Part shown: positions 33,888 to 42,461 of the stretch, piece by piece
How positions within the stretch are numbered: the first letter of the stretch is position 1
Layout of the letters: the number at the start of each line of letters is the position of its first letter
Assembly: GCA_035293945.1 (NCBI GenBank)
Contig: DATGLV010000015.1
Coordinates: 1 to 64,000 of the forward strand
Source: VAZQ01 sp035293945
Lineage (GTDB): Bacteria; Pseudomonadota; Alphaproteobacteria; Rhizobiales; Xanthobacteraceae
Direction of reading: 5' to 3'
Length of the DNA: 64,000 bases
Position numbers and translations under genes: made by a program
Notes under the pieces: generated by a model
Database searches by the model: none
Seen by the model: only the letters and a program-made list of their open reading frames with translations
Told to the model about the DNA's origin: nothing

Positions 33888-35171
33888 ATGTCCACAAAAT
33901 CACTTCTGATACTGACCATGGCAGCTTCTCTCTCCGCCGTCCTGCCGGCGAATGCGCAACGATCGGCCGAGCCCGATCCGTCCCAGCCGGGCGGCTATGC
34001 GCTGCCCGACGGCAGCGCGAAAAAGCTGGTGCAGGAGAATTGCACGATCTGTCACAATCTTCGCAATCTCGTCCTCTCCAACAAATCGGCGGAAGATTGG
34101 GACAACACCGTCGACATGATGAAGAACGCGGGCGCTCCGATCACGGCGGATCAGGCAAAGGAGATCAAGGAATATCTGATCAAAGCTTTCCCGGAGCTGC
34201 CGCGGCCGCAGCCGGCCAAGATCGATGGTCCGATCAAGGTGAAGTTCCACATCTGGTCGACGCCGACGCCCGGCTCGCGCCCGCATGATCCACTGGCGAT
34301 GCCGGATGGGACGCTGTGGTGGTCCGGCCAATTCGCAAACCGGCTCGGCCATCTCGATCCCAAGACCGGCGAGATGAAGGAATATCCGATACCGCGGCTT
34401 GCCGGGCCGCACGGCCTCATCAACGACAAGGACGGCAACATCTGGTACGCCGGCAACTGGGGAGCCCATATCGGCAAGCTCGATCCAAAGACCGGGCAGT
34501 TCACCTTCTACGACATGCCGGATCCGCGGGCGAAGGACCCGCACACGCCGTTGTTCGACCGCGACGGCTATCTCTGGTTCAGCGTGCAGAACGGCGGTTT
34601 CATGGGACGTCTTGATCCCAAGAGCGGCGAGATCAAGCTGGTGACGCCGAATGGCGGGCCAGGGCAGCAGCCCTATGCGCTGCGCTTTCTCTCCGACGGC
34701 AAGCAGCCCTGGTTCGCCTTGTGGGGCAGCAACAAGCTGGCGACTGTTGATCCCAAGACCTTCAAGGTCACCGAATATGTGTTGCCCGATCCCAAGACGC
34801 GGATCCGCCGGATGGGCGTGACCTCCGACGACTACATCTGGTACGGCGACTGGAGCAACGGCAAGCTCTCGCGCTTCGATCCCAAGACCGGCGAGGTCAA
34901 GTCGTGGGATGGTCCGAGCGGACCGCAATCGCAGCCCTACGGCATGACCGTGATCGACGACAAGATCTGGTATGTGGAATCGAATACACGCCCGAACAAC
35001 CTGGTGCGCTTCGACCCGAAGACGGAGAAGTTCCAGACGTGGCAGATTCCAGAAGGCGGCGGCGGCATCGTGCGCCACATGATGCCCACAGCGGACGGCA
35101 ACATCGCCATGGCGATGAGCGGCTTGAGCCAGGTCGGCATCGTGGAGATCCTGCCCAGCCAGTCGAATTGA
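33888..35171 (+). CDS. Exported cytochrome c domain fused to a Vgb-like beta-propeller
   Basis: 427 residues from ATG 33888 (AAGGTGATG upstream). The signal peptide (LLILTMAASLSAVLPANAQ) is followed by a heme-binding motif CTICH at 52-56 in a short cytochrome-c-like segment (KKLVQENCTICHNLRNLVLS). From about residue 110 there are seven propeller repeats with PHGLINDKDGNIWYAGNWG, DPKTG(Q/E)(F/M) and PYALRFLSDG. These resemble streptogramin B lyase (Vgb) and related propellers. The Vgb lyase catalytic His is uncertain here. A redox or sensing role in the periplasm is likely, but the substrate is unknown. Confidence 0.82.
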   Translation: MSTKSLLILTMAASLSAVLPANAQRSAEPDPSQPGGYALPDGSAKKLVQENCTICHNLRNLVLSNKSAEDWDNTVDMMKNAGAPITADQAKEIKEYLIKAFPELPRPQPAKIDGPIKVKFHIWSTPTPGSRPHDPLAMPDGTLWWSGQFANRLGHLDPKTGEMKEYPIPRLAGPHGLINDKDGNIWYAGNWGAHIGKLDPKTGQFTFYDMPDPRAKDPHTPLFDRDGYLWFSVQNGGFMGRLDPKSGEIKLVTPNGGPGQQPYALRFLSDGKQPWFALWGSNKLATVDPKTFKVTEYVLPDPKTRIRRMGVTSDDYIWYGDWSNGKLSRFDPKTGEVKSWDGPSGPQSQPYGMTVIDDKIWYVESNTRPNNLVRFDPKTEKFQTWQIPEGGGGIVRHMMPTADGNIAMAMSGLSQVGIVEILPSQSN

Positions 35172-35189
35172 CCGAGCAAAGGTGTCTTC

Positions 35190-35232
35190 GCCGGGGTTAA
35201 CCCGGCGATCCATCTCTTCTGCGAAAGTTCTT
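35190..35232. repeat. Partial copy of the dispersed repeat
   Basis: CCGGGGTTAACCCGGCGATC followed by CATCTCTTCTGCGAAA resembles one arm of the repeats at 4199 and 42296 (the arm with TGCCGGGTCAAGCCCGGCAA and ATCCATC). It sits after the Vgb-like gene and before a terminator. Confidence 0.5.
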
Positions 35233-35242
35233 CTGCGAAAAG

Positions 35243-35274
35243 TGCCCGGCTTCACCGCCGGGCATTATCGTTTT
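35243..35274 (+). terminator. Hairpin terminator
   Basis: TGCCCGGC (35243-35250) pairs with GCCGGGCA (35257-35264) with a 6-nt loop, followed by TTATCGTTTT. It closes the cytochrome/propeller transcript before the L,D-transpeptidase gene. Confidence 0.75.
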
Positions 35275-35419
35275 CGAGGAGAGCGGATGTGATCGGGATC
35301 ACAGAATGGGGGATTTTGGATCCGGCACGCCATTTCTGTGCGCCTGGGCCGCAATTCGGGCCCAAATCCGCCTGAACCATTCGCCAGTCTTAGGACGACG
35401 TGTTCCGTTGCCGGGGACG

Positions 35420-36349
35420 ATGATGGGGGCAATTCGAAATTCGCTGGTGGTCTTGTGCGCCCTGATGCTCGGCATCGCCGCTCCCAGGCAGGCAGGCGCG
35501 CAAGGCGCCTGCGAGCAGATCCGCCAGAGCTGTCTTGAGGCGGGATTCGTCGCCGGTGGCGTCAAATTCGGGGTCGGCATTCTGGTCGATTGCATCGCCC
35601 CGATCATGCAGGGCACCGCCCAGTCGCCGCGGGCGCGCAGAGCTCTGCCGCAGATCGATCCCGAGCTTGTGGCGGCTTGCGCCTCGCTTCGCCCAGCTTT
35701 CGGCCGGCCGAACGGCTCGTCCCAGGCGATGTTGCCGCCCCCGCCGGCGGGTAACCCGTCAAGGCCTGCTGCCCCGGGTGTGCCAGATGTGCAGGATCAG
35801 CGAAGGATCATCGCCTCGCTGCCGGCTGACGAGCAGCCGGAGACCGGCGAGGTCAAGCTCGCTCCGCAGTTCCGCCGCACGACCGTGGATTATGCCACCA
35901 AGGAACCAGCCGGAACGATCGTCATCGATACCCCCAACACCTATCTCTATTTGGTGCTCGGCAAGGGCAAGGCGCTACGCTACGGCATCGGGGTCGGCCG
36001 CGAAGGCTTCACATGGTCGGGAACCGAGAAGATTTCACGCATGGCCGAATGGCCCGACTGGTACCCGCCTGCGGAGATGATCGAGCGCCAGCCATACCTG
36101 CCGCGTTTCATGGCCGGGGGCGAAAGCAATCCGCTTGGTGCGCGGGCGCTCTATCTCGGCGACACGCTCTACCGAATTCACGGCACCAACCAGCCTTCCA
36201 CCATCGGCAGCTTCGTCTCATCGGGGTGCATCCGTCTGACCAACGAGGACATCACCGATCTTTACGGCCGGGTGCAGGTCGGGACCCGTGTCGTGGTGTT
36301 GCCTGGCAAATCGCCCGACGCGCAAACCCCGGCTTCGGCGTCGCGGTAG
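35420..36349 (+). CDS. L,D-transpeptidase (YkuD family)
   Basis: 309 residues from ATG 35420. Signal peptide NSLVVLCALMLGIAAPRQAG. After a cysteine-containing, proline-rich stretch (to about residue 150), the YkuD domain runs to the C terminus, with IVIDTPNTYLYLVLGKGKAL and the catalytic HGTNQPSTIGSFVSSGCIRL then TNEDITDLY (His and Cys nucleophile). It forms 3-3 or lipoprotein crosslinks in peptidoglycan, using L,D bonds insensitive to most beta-lactams other than carbapenems. It stands alone; the downstream gene is convergent. Confidence 0.93.
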   Translation: MMGAIRNSLVVLCALMLGIAAPRQAGAQGACEQIRQSCLEAGFVAGGVKFGVGILVDCIAPIMQGTAQSPRARRALPQIDPELVAACASLRPAFGRPNGSSQAMLPPPPAGNPSRPAAPGVPDVQDQRRIIASLPADEQPETGEVKLAPQFRRTTVDYATKEPAGTIVIDTPNTYLYLVLGKGKALRYGIGVGREGFTWSGTEKISRMAEWPDWYPPAEMIERQPYLPRFMAGGESNPLGARALYLGDTLYRIHGTNQPSTIGSFVSSGCIRLTNEDITDLYGRVQVGTRVVVLPGKSPDAQTPASASR

Positions 36350-36356
36350 CAAACAC

Positions 36357-36809
36357 CTACTTCGCTTTTGATCGGACGTCGACGGACTTGACGTTCAGCT
36401 CGGTCTGCGAATAGAGCACCGCCATAACCGTGTACTGCGGCACGAAGTCGGGCTTGAGAATCCTGATTGTGAAGGTGTTGCCTTCGGGCTCCAGCGGTTG
36501 TGCGCTGGGGCCTTCTGGGTTCTGCTCGCGGTAGCCGATCAAGTCCCAATCGGCATCGCCAATCTCCTGGTCAGAGGTGATCTTCACCTCGAACGGTGCC
36601 GCGACCATGCGGTCGGTCTGCACCACTATCCTGGTCGCGAAGGCGAAGCGGGAATTGTCCGACGGTATTGTCGACTGGATGTAACGCGATCCCGGCGACG
36701 CGGCTGGAGCGACCGGGATGCTGTCGATGATGACTGCGCCGAGCGCAAGCCCGGCCGCGAACGCGAGCCCATGCCCAAGCCAGGGTTTGATTCGATCAAG
36801 CTGCTGCAT
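36357..36809 (-). CDS. Small single-pass membrane protein of unknown function
   Basis: 150 residues. One helix near the N terminus (LGHGLAFAAGLALGAVIIDS) is followed by a periplasmic beta-rich domain with FAFATRIVVQTDRMVAAPFE and FTIRILKPDFVPQYTVMAVL. No family recognised. It converges with the L,D-transpeptidase gene (7 bp apart) and is divergent from soxC. Confidence 0.6.
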   Translation of the reverse strand: MQQLDRIKPWLGHGLAFAAGLALGAVIIDSIPVAPAASPGSRYIQSTIPSDNSRFAFATRIVVQTDRMVAAPFEVKITSDQEIGDADWDLIGYREQNPEGPSAQPLEPEGNTFTIRILKPDFVPQYTVMAVLYSQTELNVKSVDVRSKAK

Positions 36810-36919
36810 GCTATGATCTATCGCATCTCTGGGAGTGCCTGCGCAATCGCATCTCGCTTGCCCAAGCTTGAGACGGCTTTCTCCCGGGCTGCTATGCTAT
36901 AGGCGCCAGGGAGGAAGCC

Positions 36920-38236
36920 ATGAGCAACAAACACCGCGCCGGGAGCTCACAGCTCGAATTCGTCGCCGGCAATGGATTGATCGATCGCCGCGCGCTTCTC
37001 GGTACGGGGATCGCCCTTGCAGGCGCGCTGGGCACCGGGGCCGGATCGGTGACGGGCGCTGCCGCCGAGCCGCTCAAGGATGGGCCATGGAGCCTCGAGG
37101 TCGGCACCGCCATCGCGCCTTATCAGACGCCTTCGCCCTTCGAGAAGAACGTCGTGCGCACCGTCGACAACCCGAACAATGAGCCGCGCAACTCGCGCGC
37201 CCGCACCCCGCACCATCTGCTCAAGGGCATCATCACCCCCAACGGCCTGCATTTCACCATCTGCCACGGCGGCGTGCCCAATATCGATCCGGAGCAGCAT
37301 CGCCTGGTAATCCATGGGCTGGTCAGAGAGCCGCTCGAGTTCACGCTCGATGACCTCGAGCGCTACCCGATGGTGTCGCGCGTCGGCTTTGTCGAATGCG
37401 GCGGCAACAGCGCGCCGCTCTTTTCCAACGTGCCGCTGCAGGCGAACGTGCAGGCGCTGCACGGGCTTGCTTCATGCTCGGAATGGACCGGAGTGCTCCT
37501 ATCGACGCTGCTCGAGGAGACCGGAATCGATCCGAAGGCGAAGTGGATGATCGCCGAAGGCGCCGACAGCCCGCATCTCTCCCGCAGCGTCCCGCTCGCC
37601 AAGGGGTTGGACGACGCCATGATCGCCATGTACCAGAACGGCGAGCGCATCCAGCCCGGTCAAGGCTATCCGATGCGCCTGTGGCTGCCCGGCTACGAAG
37701 GCAACATGAATGTGAAGTTCCTGCGCCGGATCATGCTCACCGAGCAACCGGCGATGACCTATTACGAGTCACGCACTTACGCGCAGATCCTGCCCAATGG
37801 CAAATCCTACCGCTTCTATTTCCTGCAGGAAGTGAAGTCCTTCATCTCGCGCCCTTCACCCGGCCTCACCTTGAAGGAGCCCGGCATCTACGAGATCACC
37901 GGCGTCGCCTATTCGGGCACCGGGCGCATCGCCAAGGTCATGATCTCGGCCGATGGCGGCAAAAGCTGGGGGCAGGCGGCGCTGCAGGAGCCGGTGCTAC
38001 CCAAGGCCTTCACCCGCTTCCGCATGCCCTGGCGCTGGGACGGCTCACCGGCGGTCCTGCAGAGCCGCGCGTTCGATGAAGCCGGCAATGTGCAGCCGAC
38101 CCGGGCCGACTTCGTGGCCGCGCGCGGTGAGACATCGAAGCCCCCTTCCGTGCTGGGCTTCCCGAGCCAGCATTTCAACGCCATCACCAGCTGGGCCGTA
38201 GATGCCAACGGAGAGGTCCGCCATGTCTATGCCTAA
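36920..38236 (+). CDS. soxC: Molybdenum sulfite dehydrogenase (SoxC/SorA-like)
   Basis: A 438-residue Tat-exported molybdopterin enzyme. The twin-arginine signal is IDRRALLGTGIALAGALGTG. The Mo-binding region includes RVGFVECGGNSAPLF and HGLASCSEWTGVLLSTLLEE, with the ligand cysteine at residue 186. The C-terminal dimerisation domain has PGIYEITGVAYSGTGRIAKV and SADGGKSWGQA. The family oxidises sulfite or, as SoxCD, sulfane sulfur. The paired cytochrome gene overlaps its stop codon. No soxXYZAB genes are seen nearby, so the pair may act as a stand-alone sulfite dehydrogenase. GGGAGG lies before ATG 36920. Confidence 0.92.
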   Translation: MSNKHRAGSSQLEFVAGNGLIDRRALLGTGIALAGALGTGAGSVTGAAAEPLKDGPWSLEVGTAIAPYQTPSPFEKNVVRTVDNPNNEPRNSRARTPHHLLKGIITPNGLHFTICHGGVPNIDPEQHRLVIHGLVREPLEFTLDDLERYPMVSRVGFVECGGNSAPLFSNVPLQANVQALHGLASCSEWTGVLLSTLLEETGIDPKAKWMIAEGADSPHLSRSVPLAKGLDDAMIAMYQNGERIQPGQGYPMRLWLPGYEGNMNVKFLRRIMLTEQPAMTYYESRTYAQILPNGKSYRFYFLQEVKSFISRPSPGLTLKEPGIYEITGVAYSGTGRIAKVMISADGGKSWGQAALQEPVLPKAFTRFRMPWRWDGSPAVLQSRAFDEAGNVQPTRADFVAARGETSKPPSVLGFPSQHFNAITSWAVDANGEVRHVYA

Positions 38237-38753
38237 GCACCCGCTTGTGGCCGCCTGCTTGCTTTGCGCGAACCTTGCCGGCTCGGCGCTCGCCGAAGGG
38301 CCTCATCTCGGCAAGCCGATCGGCGCATCGGACCTGAAGGCCTGGGACATCTTCGTCATGCCGGACGGCACCGGCCTGCCGCGGGGGAGCGGAACGGCCG
38401 CGCAAGGCGCGCCGATCTACAAGCAGAAATGCGCAGCCTGTCACGGAGAGAACGGTGAAGGCGCCATCGCCGGTCAGTTGATCGGCGGCCCGCCGCGAGC
38501 GACCCTCGACGGTGGCAAGACCATCTCCAACTACTATCCGTATGCGACGACGATCTTCGACTATGTGCGCCGCGCCATGCCGTACACGGCGCCACGCTCG
38601 CTAAGCGACCAGGAAGTCTATGCGCTGACGGCGTTCCTGCTCGCCCGCAACAAGATCATCGGCGAGGACGAGGTCATGAACGCCGAGACGCTGCCGAAGG
38701 TGAAAATGCCCAACCGCGACGGGTTCATCACCCGCTTCCCGGACCGGATCTGA
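38223..38753 (+). CDS. Cytochrome c subunit partner (SoxD/SorB-like)
   Basis: 176 residues. ATG 38223 lies inside the end of soxC (overlap of 14 bases) with GGAGAGG in good spacing, so translation is coupled. The signal peptide (LVAACLLCANLAGSALA) is followed by a mono-heme domain with CAACHGENGEGA (about residues 70-81) and an axial Met in VRRAMPYTAPRSLSDQEVYA. It passes electrons from the molybdenum subunit to the respiratory chain. It resembles the first heme domain of SoxD; the second heme domain of classical SoxD is missing. Confidence 0.88.
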   Translation: MSMPKHPLVAACLLCANLAGSALAEGPHLGKPIGASDLKAWDIFVMPDGTGLPRGSGTAAQGAPIYKQKCAACHGENGEGAIAGQLIGGPPRATLDGGKTISNYYPYATTIFDYVRRAMPYTAPRSLSDQEVYALTAFLLARNKIIGEDEVMNAETLPKVKMPNRDGFITRFPDRI

Positions 38754-38774
38754 CGAGGACAACGGCGAGGACGT

Positions 38775-39416
38775 TCAAGCGGGCCCGTTCAGCGCGGCGG
38801 CCAAGAGCTTGCGGCATTCCCCAAGGTCATGCAGGGCAGCCTGGAGCTTGCGCAACTCGCCGCGTGCCAAACGCTCGAGCGAGGGCGGCCCGATCTCGCG
38901 CACGGCCAGCGCCCGCCCTGATTTCCGCTCCACTGCGGCGAGCACCGGCTCGGTGCGCGGGCCGACCGAAGGCAGGCCGGCGTCGTTGTCTTCATCGCCC
39001 AGGAGCGCCGGCAGGAGCGCGAGCAGCCCGCGGCCGCGCTCCACCACTTCCGCCACCGGCGCAGCGCCGCGATCGGCCTCCTCGGCCACGACATCGGCGT
39101 CTTCCTCAGGCGCTTGCGGCTTGAGCTGCGGTGCCCCGGGCTGCCAGACCGTCTGGACGAACTTGACACCCTGCTCGCGCAGGATCCGCTGGACGCCTTT
39201 GATCGTGTAGCCCTCGCCGTACAGCAGGTGGCGAATGCCGCGCAGCAAATGCACATCGTCCGGGCGGTAATAGCGTCGCCCGCCGCCGCGCTTCATCGGC
39301 TTGATGTCGCGAAACCGGCTCTCCCAGAAGCGCAAGACGTGCTGTGGGACGTCGAGATCCTGCGCCACCTCGCTGATGGTGCGGAATGCGTCAGGGGCCT
39401 TTTCCAAAGTCGCCAT
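38775..39416 (-). CDS. MerR-family transcriptional regulator (linked to ihfA)
   Basis: 213 residues. Winged helix: RTISEVAQDLDVPQHVLRFW then ESRFRDIKPMKRGGGRRYYR (residues about 12-51), and LLRGIRHLLYGEGYTIKGVQ (about 57-76). The rest is acidic and then Ala/Leu-rich, without metal-binding cysteines, so it is not a mercury-type sensor. In this group of bacteria it usually follows ihfA, as here. The effector is unknown. The gap to ihfA carries a dispersed repeat. Confidence 0.88.
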   Translation of the reverse strand: MATLEKAPDAFRTISEVAQDLDVPQHVLRFWESRFRDIKPMKRGGGRRYYRPDDVHLLRGIRHLLYGEGYTIKGVQRILREQGVKFVQTVWQPGAPQLKPQAPEEDADVVAEEADRGAAPVAEVVERGRGLLALLPALLGDEDNDAGLPSVGPRTEPVLAAVERKSGRALAVREIGPPSLERLARGELRKLQAALHDLGECRKLLAAALNGPA

Positions 39417-39487
39417 GCGTCTGACTTTAGGGCTCGCGCTGCACTATTTTGTATCGGTATTTTGTATTTGTATTTTGTATCTGTGGC

Positions 39488-39560
39488 GGATGATCTTTTC
39501 TGAAAACCGGTGACCACCCCTGATCCGGCAGGAGGCAGTCTCTTTGAGATCATGCCCTAT
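39488..39560. repeat. Dispersed palindromic repeat (GAAAACCGGTG family), copy 1
   Basis: ATGATCTTTTCTGAAAACCG then GTGACCACCCCTGATCCGG resembles the element at 63338-63410 (ATGTTCTTTTCGGATAATCG then GTGCCCACCCCCGATC). Its end is GAGATCATGCC, complementary to GGATGATCTT. It lies between merR and ihfA and slightly overlaps the ihfA stop region. Confidence 0.65.
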
Positions 39561-39868
39561 TTCGGCTCAACCAGGGAATCCGCGTTGATGCGCTGCTTGA
39601 GGATAGCGGATGGCTTGAACACCATGACACGGCGGGGAGAAATCGGAACCTCCTTGCCGGTCTTGGGGTTGCGTCCGACCCGTTGCCCTTTCTTGCGCAC
39701 CACGAATGATCCGAAGGATGACAGCTTCACGGTCTCACCGCGCTCGAGGCAATCGGTAATTTCCTTGAGCACAAGCTCAACCAGAGTAGCTGATTCCGTG
39801 CGCGACAGGCCGACCTTTTGGTAGACCGCCTCGCACAAATCCGCGCGCGTAACCGTTTTTGCCGTCAT
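39557..39868 (-). CDS. ihfA: Integration host factor alpha subunit
   Basis: 103 residues, full length for HU/IHF proteins. The N-terminal helices TVTRADLCEAVYQKVGLSRT and the DNA-binding arm RKKGQRVGRNPKTGKEVPIS are diagnostic. It pairs with IhfB, encoded elsewhere, to bend DNA at promoters and phage or transposon sites. It lies between fabH and merR, the order usual in Hyphomicrobiales. The 106-bp gap to fabH has a hairpin (39925-39944). Confidence 0.95.
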   Translation of the reverse strand: MTAKTVTRADLCEAVYQKVGLSRTESATLVELVLKEITDCLERGETVKLSSFGSFVVRKKGQRVGRNPKTGKEVPISPRRVMVFKPSAILKQRINADSLVEPK

Positions 39869-39924
39869 CGCCAGCCCCGCCTTTGGCGATCATCATATCC
39901 CACTGAATTATCAAACGATATTAG

Positions 39925-39944
39925 GTTGACCGTGGCGGGTCAAC
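39925..39944. promoter_or_regulatory. 7-bp dyad in the fabH-ihfA gap
   Basis: GTTGACC (39925-39931) and GGTCAAC (39938-39944) form a perfect stem around GTGGCG. It could be an operator or an RNA hairpin in the ihfA leader. A TTTTTTATAATC run lies 15-25 bp away on the plus strand. Confidence 0.45.
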
Positions 39945-39974
39945 GGTGTCGCAAGCAAGTTTTTTATAATCGCG

Positions 39975-40952
39975 TCACCAGCGCAACAGTACCGCCCCCC
40001 AAGTGAAGCCGCCGCCCATCGCTTCCAATAATACGAGATTGCCGCGCTTGATGCGTCCGTCGGCGACCCCGACCGAAAGCGCCAGCGGAATCGATGCGGC
40101 GGACGTGTTGCCGTGCTTCTCCACCGTGAGAATGACCTTCTCGGGCGGGATGCCGAGCTTGTGCGCGGTGTCGTCGATAATGCGCTTGTTGGCCTGGTGC
40201 GGCACGAACCAGTCGATGTCGGCCGCCCCATAGCCGCTTGCCTTGAAGGCATCCTCGATCACGTCGGAAACCATTGCAACCGCGTGCTTGAACACGGCCC
40301 GCCCCTCCATCCGCACGTGCCCGACGGTGCCGGTAAGGGAGGGGCCACCGTCGACGTAGAGCTTCGATTTGTGGCGACCGTCAGAGCGCAGATGCGAGGC
40401 CAAGATACCGCGATCCTCACGAGTGCCGGGCTGCGGCTGGAGCTCCACCACCACGGCGCCGGCACCGTCGCCGAACAGCACGCAAGTGGTGCGATCCTTC
40501 CAGTCGACGATGCGCGAAAAGGTTTCCGAGCCGATCACCAGCGCGCGCTTGAAGGCGCTGGTCCGCAACAGGCTGTCGACGGTCGCGAGCGCAAACACAA
40601 AGCCGGAGCAGACCGCCTGCAGGTCGAATGCCGCGCCCTGGGTGATGCCGAGCCCGGCCTGGATCGTCACCGCGCTCGCCGGAAAGGTGTTGTCGGGGGT
40701 CGAGGTTGCGAGCACGACCAGATCGATCGACTGGGCGTCAACCCCGGCGGCCGCGAGCGCGGCTTGCGCGGCCTTGAGGCCCATCTCTGACGTCGTTTCG
40801 CCGTCAGCCGCGATGTGCCGCGCACGAATGCCGGTGCGTTGCGTGATCCACTCGTCGCTGGTGTCCACAATGCGCGAAAGGTCGGCATTGGTGACCAGGC
40901 GGCTCGGCAGATAGCTTCCGCAGCCCAGCACGACCGTCCGCAGGATGCTCAC
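39975..40952 (-). CDS. fabH: Beta-ketoacyl-ACP synthase III
   Basis: 325 residues. It starts fatty-acid synthesis by condensing acetyl-CoA with malonyl-ACP. Catalytic triad: Cys115 in LQAVCSGFVFA, His252 in VPHQANKRI, Asn282 in EKHGNTSAASIPL. Its start overlaps the plsX stop by 4 bases (ATGA), so the two are coupled. Complete and of normal length. Confidence 0.96.
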   Translation of the reverse strand: MSILRTVVLGCGSYLPSRLVTNADLSRIVDTSDEWITQRTGIRARHIAADGETTSEMGLKAAQAALAAAGVDAQSIDLVVLATSTPDNTFPASAVTIQAGLGITQGAAFDLQAVCSGFVFALATVDSLLRTSAFKRALVIGSETFSRIVDWKDRTTCVLFGDGAGAVVVELQPQPGTREDRGILASHLRSDGRHKSKLYVDGGPSLTGTVGHVRMEGRAVFKHAVAMVSDVIEDAFKASGYGAADIDWFVPHQANKRIIDDTAHKLGIPPEKVILTVEKHGNTSAASIPLALSVGVADGRIKRGNLVLLEAMGGGFTWGAVLLRW

Positions 40953-41977
40953 GAGGCCAGCCTCCCCGGCCCCAGCGTCTGGCAGATCTTGGCCAACAGA
41001 TCGTAGCGGACCATGTCGTGGCCGATATCGACCGCGTAGGCGAAGCCTTCCGCGTCGGTGCCACCGTGACTCTTGATGACGATGCCATTGAGCCCAAGGA
41101 AGACGCCGCCGTTCGACTTGCGCGGATCCATTTTCTGGCTGAGCGTGCGAAACGCATCCCTGGCCAGAAGCCCGCCGAGCTTGGAGAGCAGGGTGCGGCT
41201 CATCTCGCTTCTCAAATATTGGCGGAGCTGACGGGCGGTGCCCTCGGCGGTCTTGAGCGCGATATTGCCGGCAAAACCTTCGGTCACCACCACGTCAACG
41301 GTGCCCTTGCCGATGTCATCGCCTTCGACGAAGCCCGCATATTCGAGCTCCGGCAGTTGCGCATCGCGCAGGATCCGCCCGGCCTCGCGCACCGCGTCGA
41401 GACCTTTGACCTCTTCCGCCCCGATATTGAGGAGCCCGACCCGGGGTCGTTTCAGATTGAACAGCGCGCGCGCCATCCCGGCGCCCATCACCGCCATGGC
41501 GATCAGATGGCCTGCGTCTGCCCCGATCGAAGCGCCCACGTCAAGCACGACCGATTCGCCGCGCAGCGTCGGCCAGCGGCAGGCGATCGCCGGGCGCTCG
41601 ACCCCGGTTATGGTCTTGAGGCACATCTTGGCCATGGCCATCAGGGCGCCGGTATTGCCGGCAGAGACCGCGACGTCCGCCTCGCCCTTCTTGACCGCAT
41701 CGATGGCGAGCCACATCGACGATTTCCATCGACCCTGGCGCAAGGCTTGGCTCGGCTTGGCGTCCATCTTGACGGCAATATCGGTGTGAACGAAGCGGGA
41801 GGCCGCCCCGAGCCGCGGCCGGCTCGCGATCAGCGGCTCTACGACCGCGCGATCACCGAACAGTACGAATTCGATATCGGGATGGCGGTCAAGGGAAACC
41901 TCCGCTCCGGGCACGACCACCGACGCTCCATAGTCGCCCCCCATGGCGTCGACCGCGATACGTACCTTCTCGGGCAT
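40949..41977 (-). CDS. plsX: Phosphate acyltransferase PlsX
   Basis: 342 residues. It makes acyl-phosphate from acyl-ACP for phospholipid synthesis. Family pieces are RIAVDAMGGDYGASVVVPGA, KKGEADVAVSAGNTGALMAM and FAGNIALKTAEGTARQLRQY. It lies upstream of fabH with overlapping codons. In many relatives the upstream gene is DUF177 and rpmF; here DUF177 is 484 bp upstream, and the gap contains a repeat. Confidence 0.95.
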   Translation of the reverse strand: MPEKVRIAVDAMGGDYGASVVVPGAEVSLDRHPDIEFVLFGDRAVVEPLIASRPRLGAASRFVHTDIAVKMDAKPSQALRQGRWKSSMWLAIDAVKKGEADVAVSAGNTGALMAMAKMCLKTITGVERPAIACRWPTLRGESVVLDVGASIGADAGHLIAMAVMGAGMARALFNLKRPRVGLLNIGAEEVKGLDAVREAGRILRDAQLPELEYAGFVEGDDIGKGTVDVVVTEGFAGNIALKTAEGTARQLRQYLRSEMSRTLLSKLGGLLARDAFRTLSQKMDPRKSNGGVFLGLNGIVIKSHGGTDAEGFAYAVDIGHDMVRYDLLAKICQTLGPGRLAS

Positions 41978-42295
41978 GGCTGATCCCTACAGACCGGGAC
42001 GGCGGCAGGCGCCGGAAAGCACGGTCCTGCGGGAGCTGTGAGGCCCGACCATAGCGTTCGATCCCCCGAGGCAACAAGAGGGCGGGCTTGCTAATGCCCC
42101 CTCCCGAAGCTCGTGATGCATGGCGGCACTCTTTTGCACGAGCTTCGGAAAGAAAAGGGCGCTACCAAATTTTGATTCGCGTGCCGCATTTCGATTTGAA
42201 GCTCGTGAAAGAGCCTGCGGGCATAGCGCGCCGAAGGTGCGCGTAGACGCGCTGTTGTGTGGCAGGAGCCTCAAATTGGCGACACCAAAGCGGTT

Positions 42296-42440
42296 CTCGG
42301 TCGAACTGATCCACTCCGGCGTCATTGCCGGGCTTGACCCGGCAATCCATCGTCTTGCGAAAAAGATGGACCCGCGGGTCATCAGGGCGTTTACGCCCGT
42401 CTTTCGACGAGCTATGCCCGCGAGTGACAACTGAAGCGAA
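42296..42440. repeat. Dispersed intergenic repeat, copy 2 (inverted relative to copy 1)
   Basis: Reading minus, this segment matches 4199-4345: CGGGCATAGC, GTAAACGCCCTGATGA, GGGTCCATCTTTTTCGCAAG and GATGGATTGCCGGGTCAAGC. It occupies much of the 41978-42461 gap between plsX and the DUF177 gene. The remainder of the gap (41978-42295) has no recognisable gene. Confidence 0.8.
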
Positions 42441-42461
42441 TCTTTTCGATCGAGACATGCT

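Noticed and set aside
33888..35171. Streptogramin resistance lyase
   Set aside because: Propeller similarity alone is not evidence of antibiotic lyase activity, and the heme motif suggests another role.
33900..35255. 451-residue open frame on minus strand
   Set aside because: Mirror of the cytochrome/propeller gene; no signal peptide or motif.
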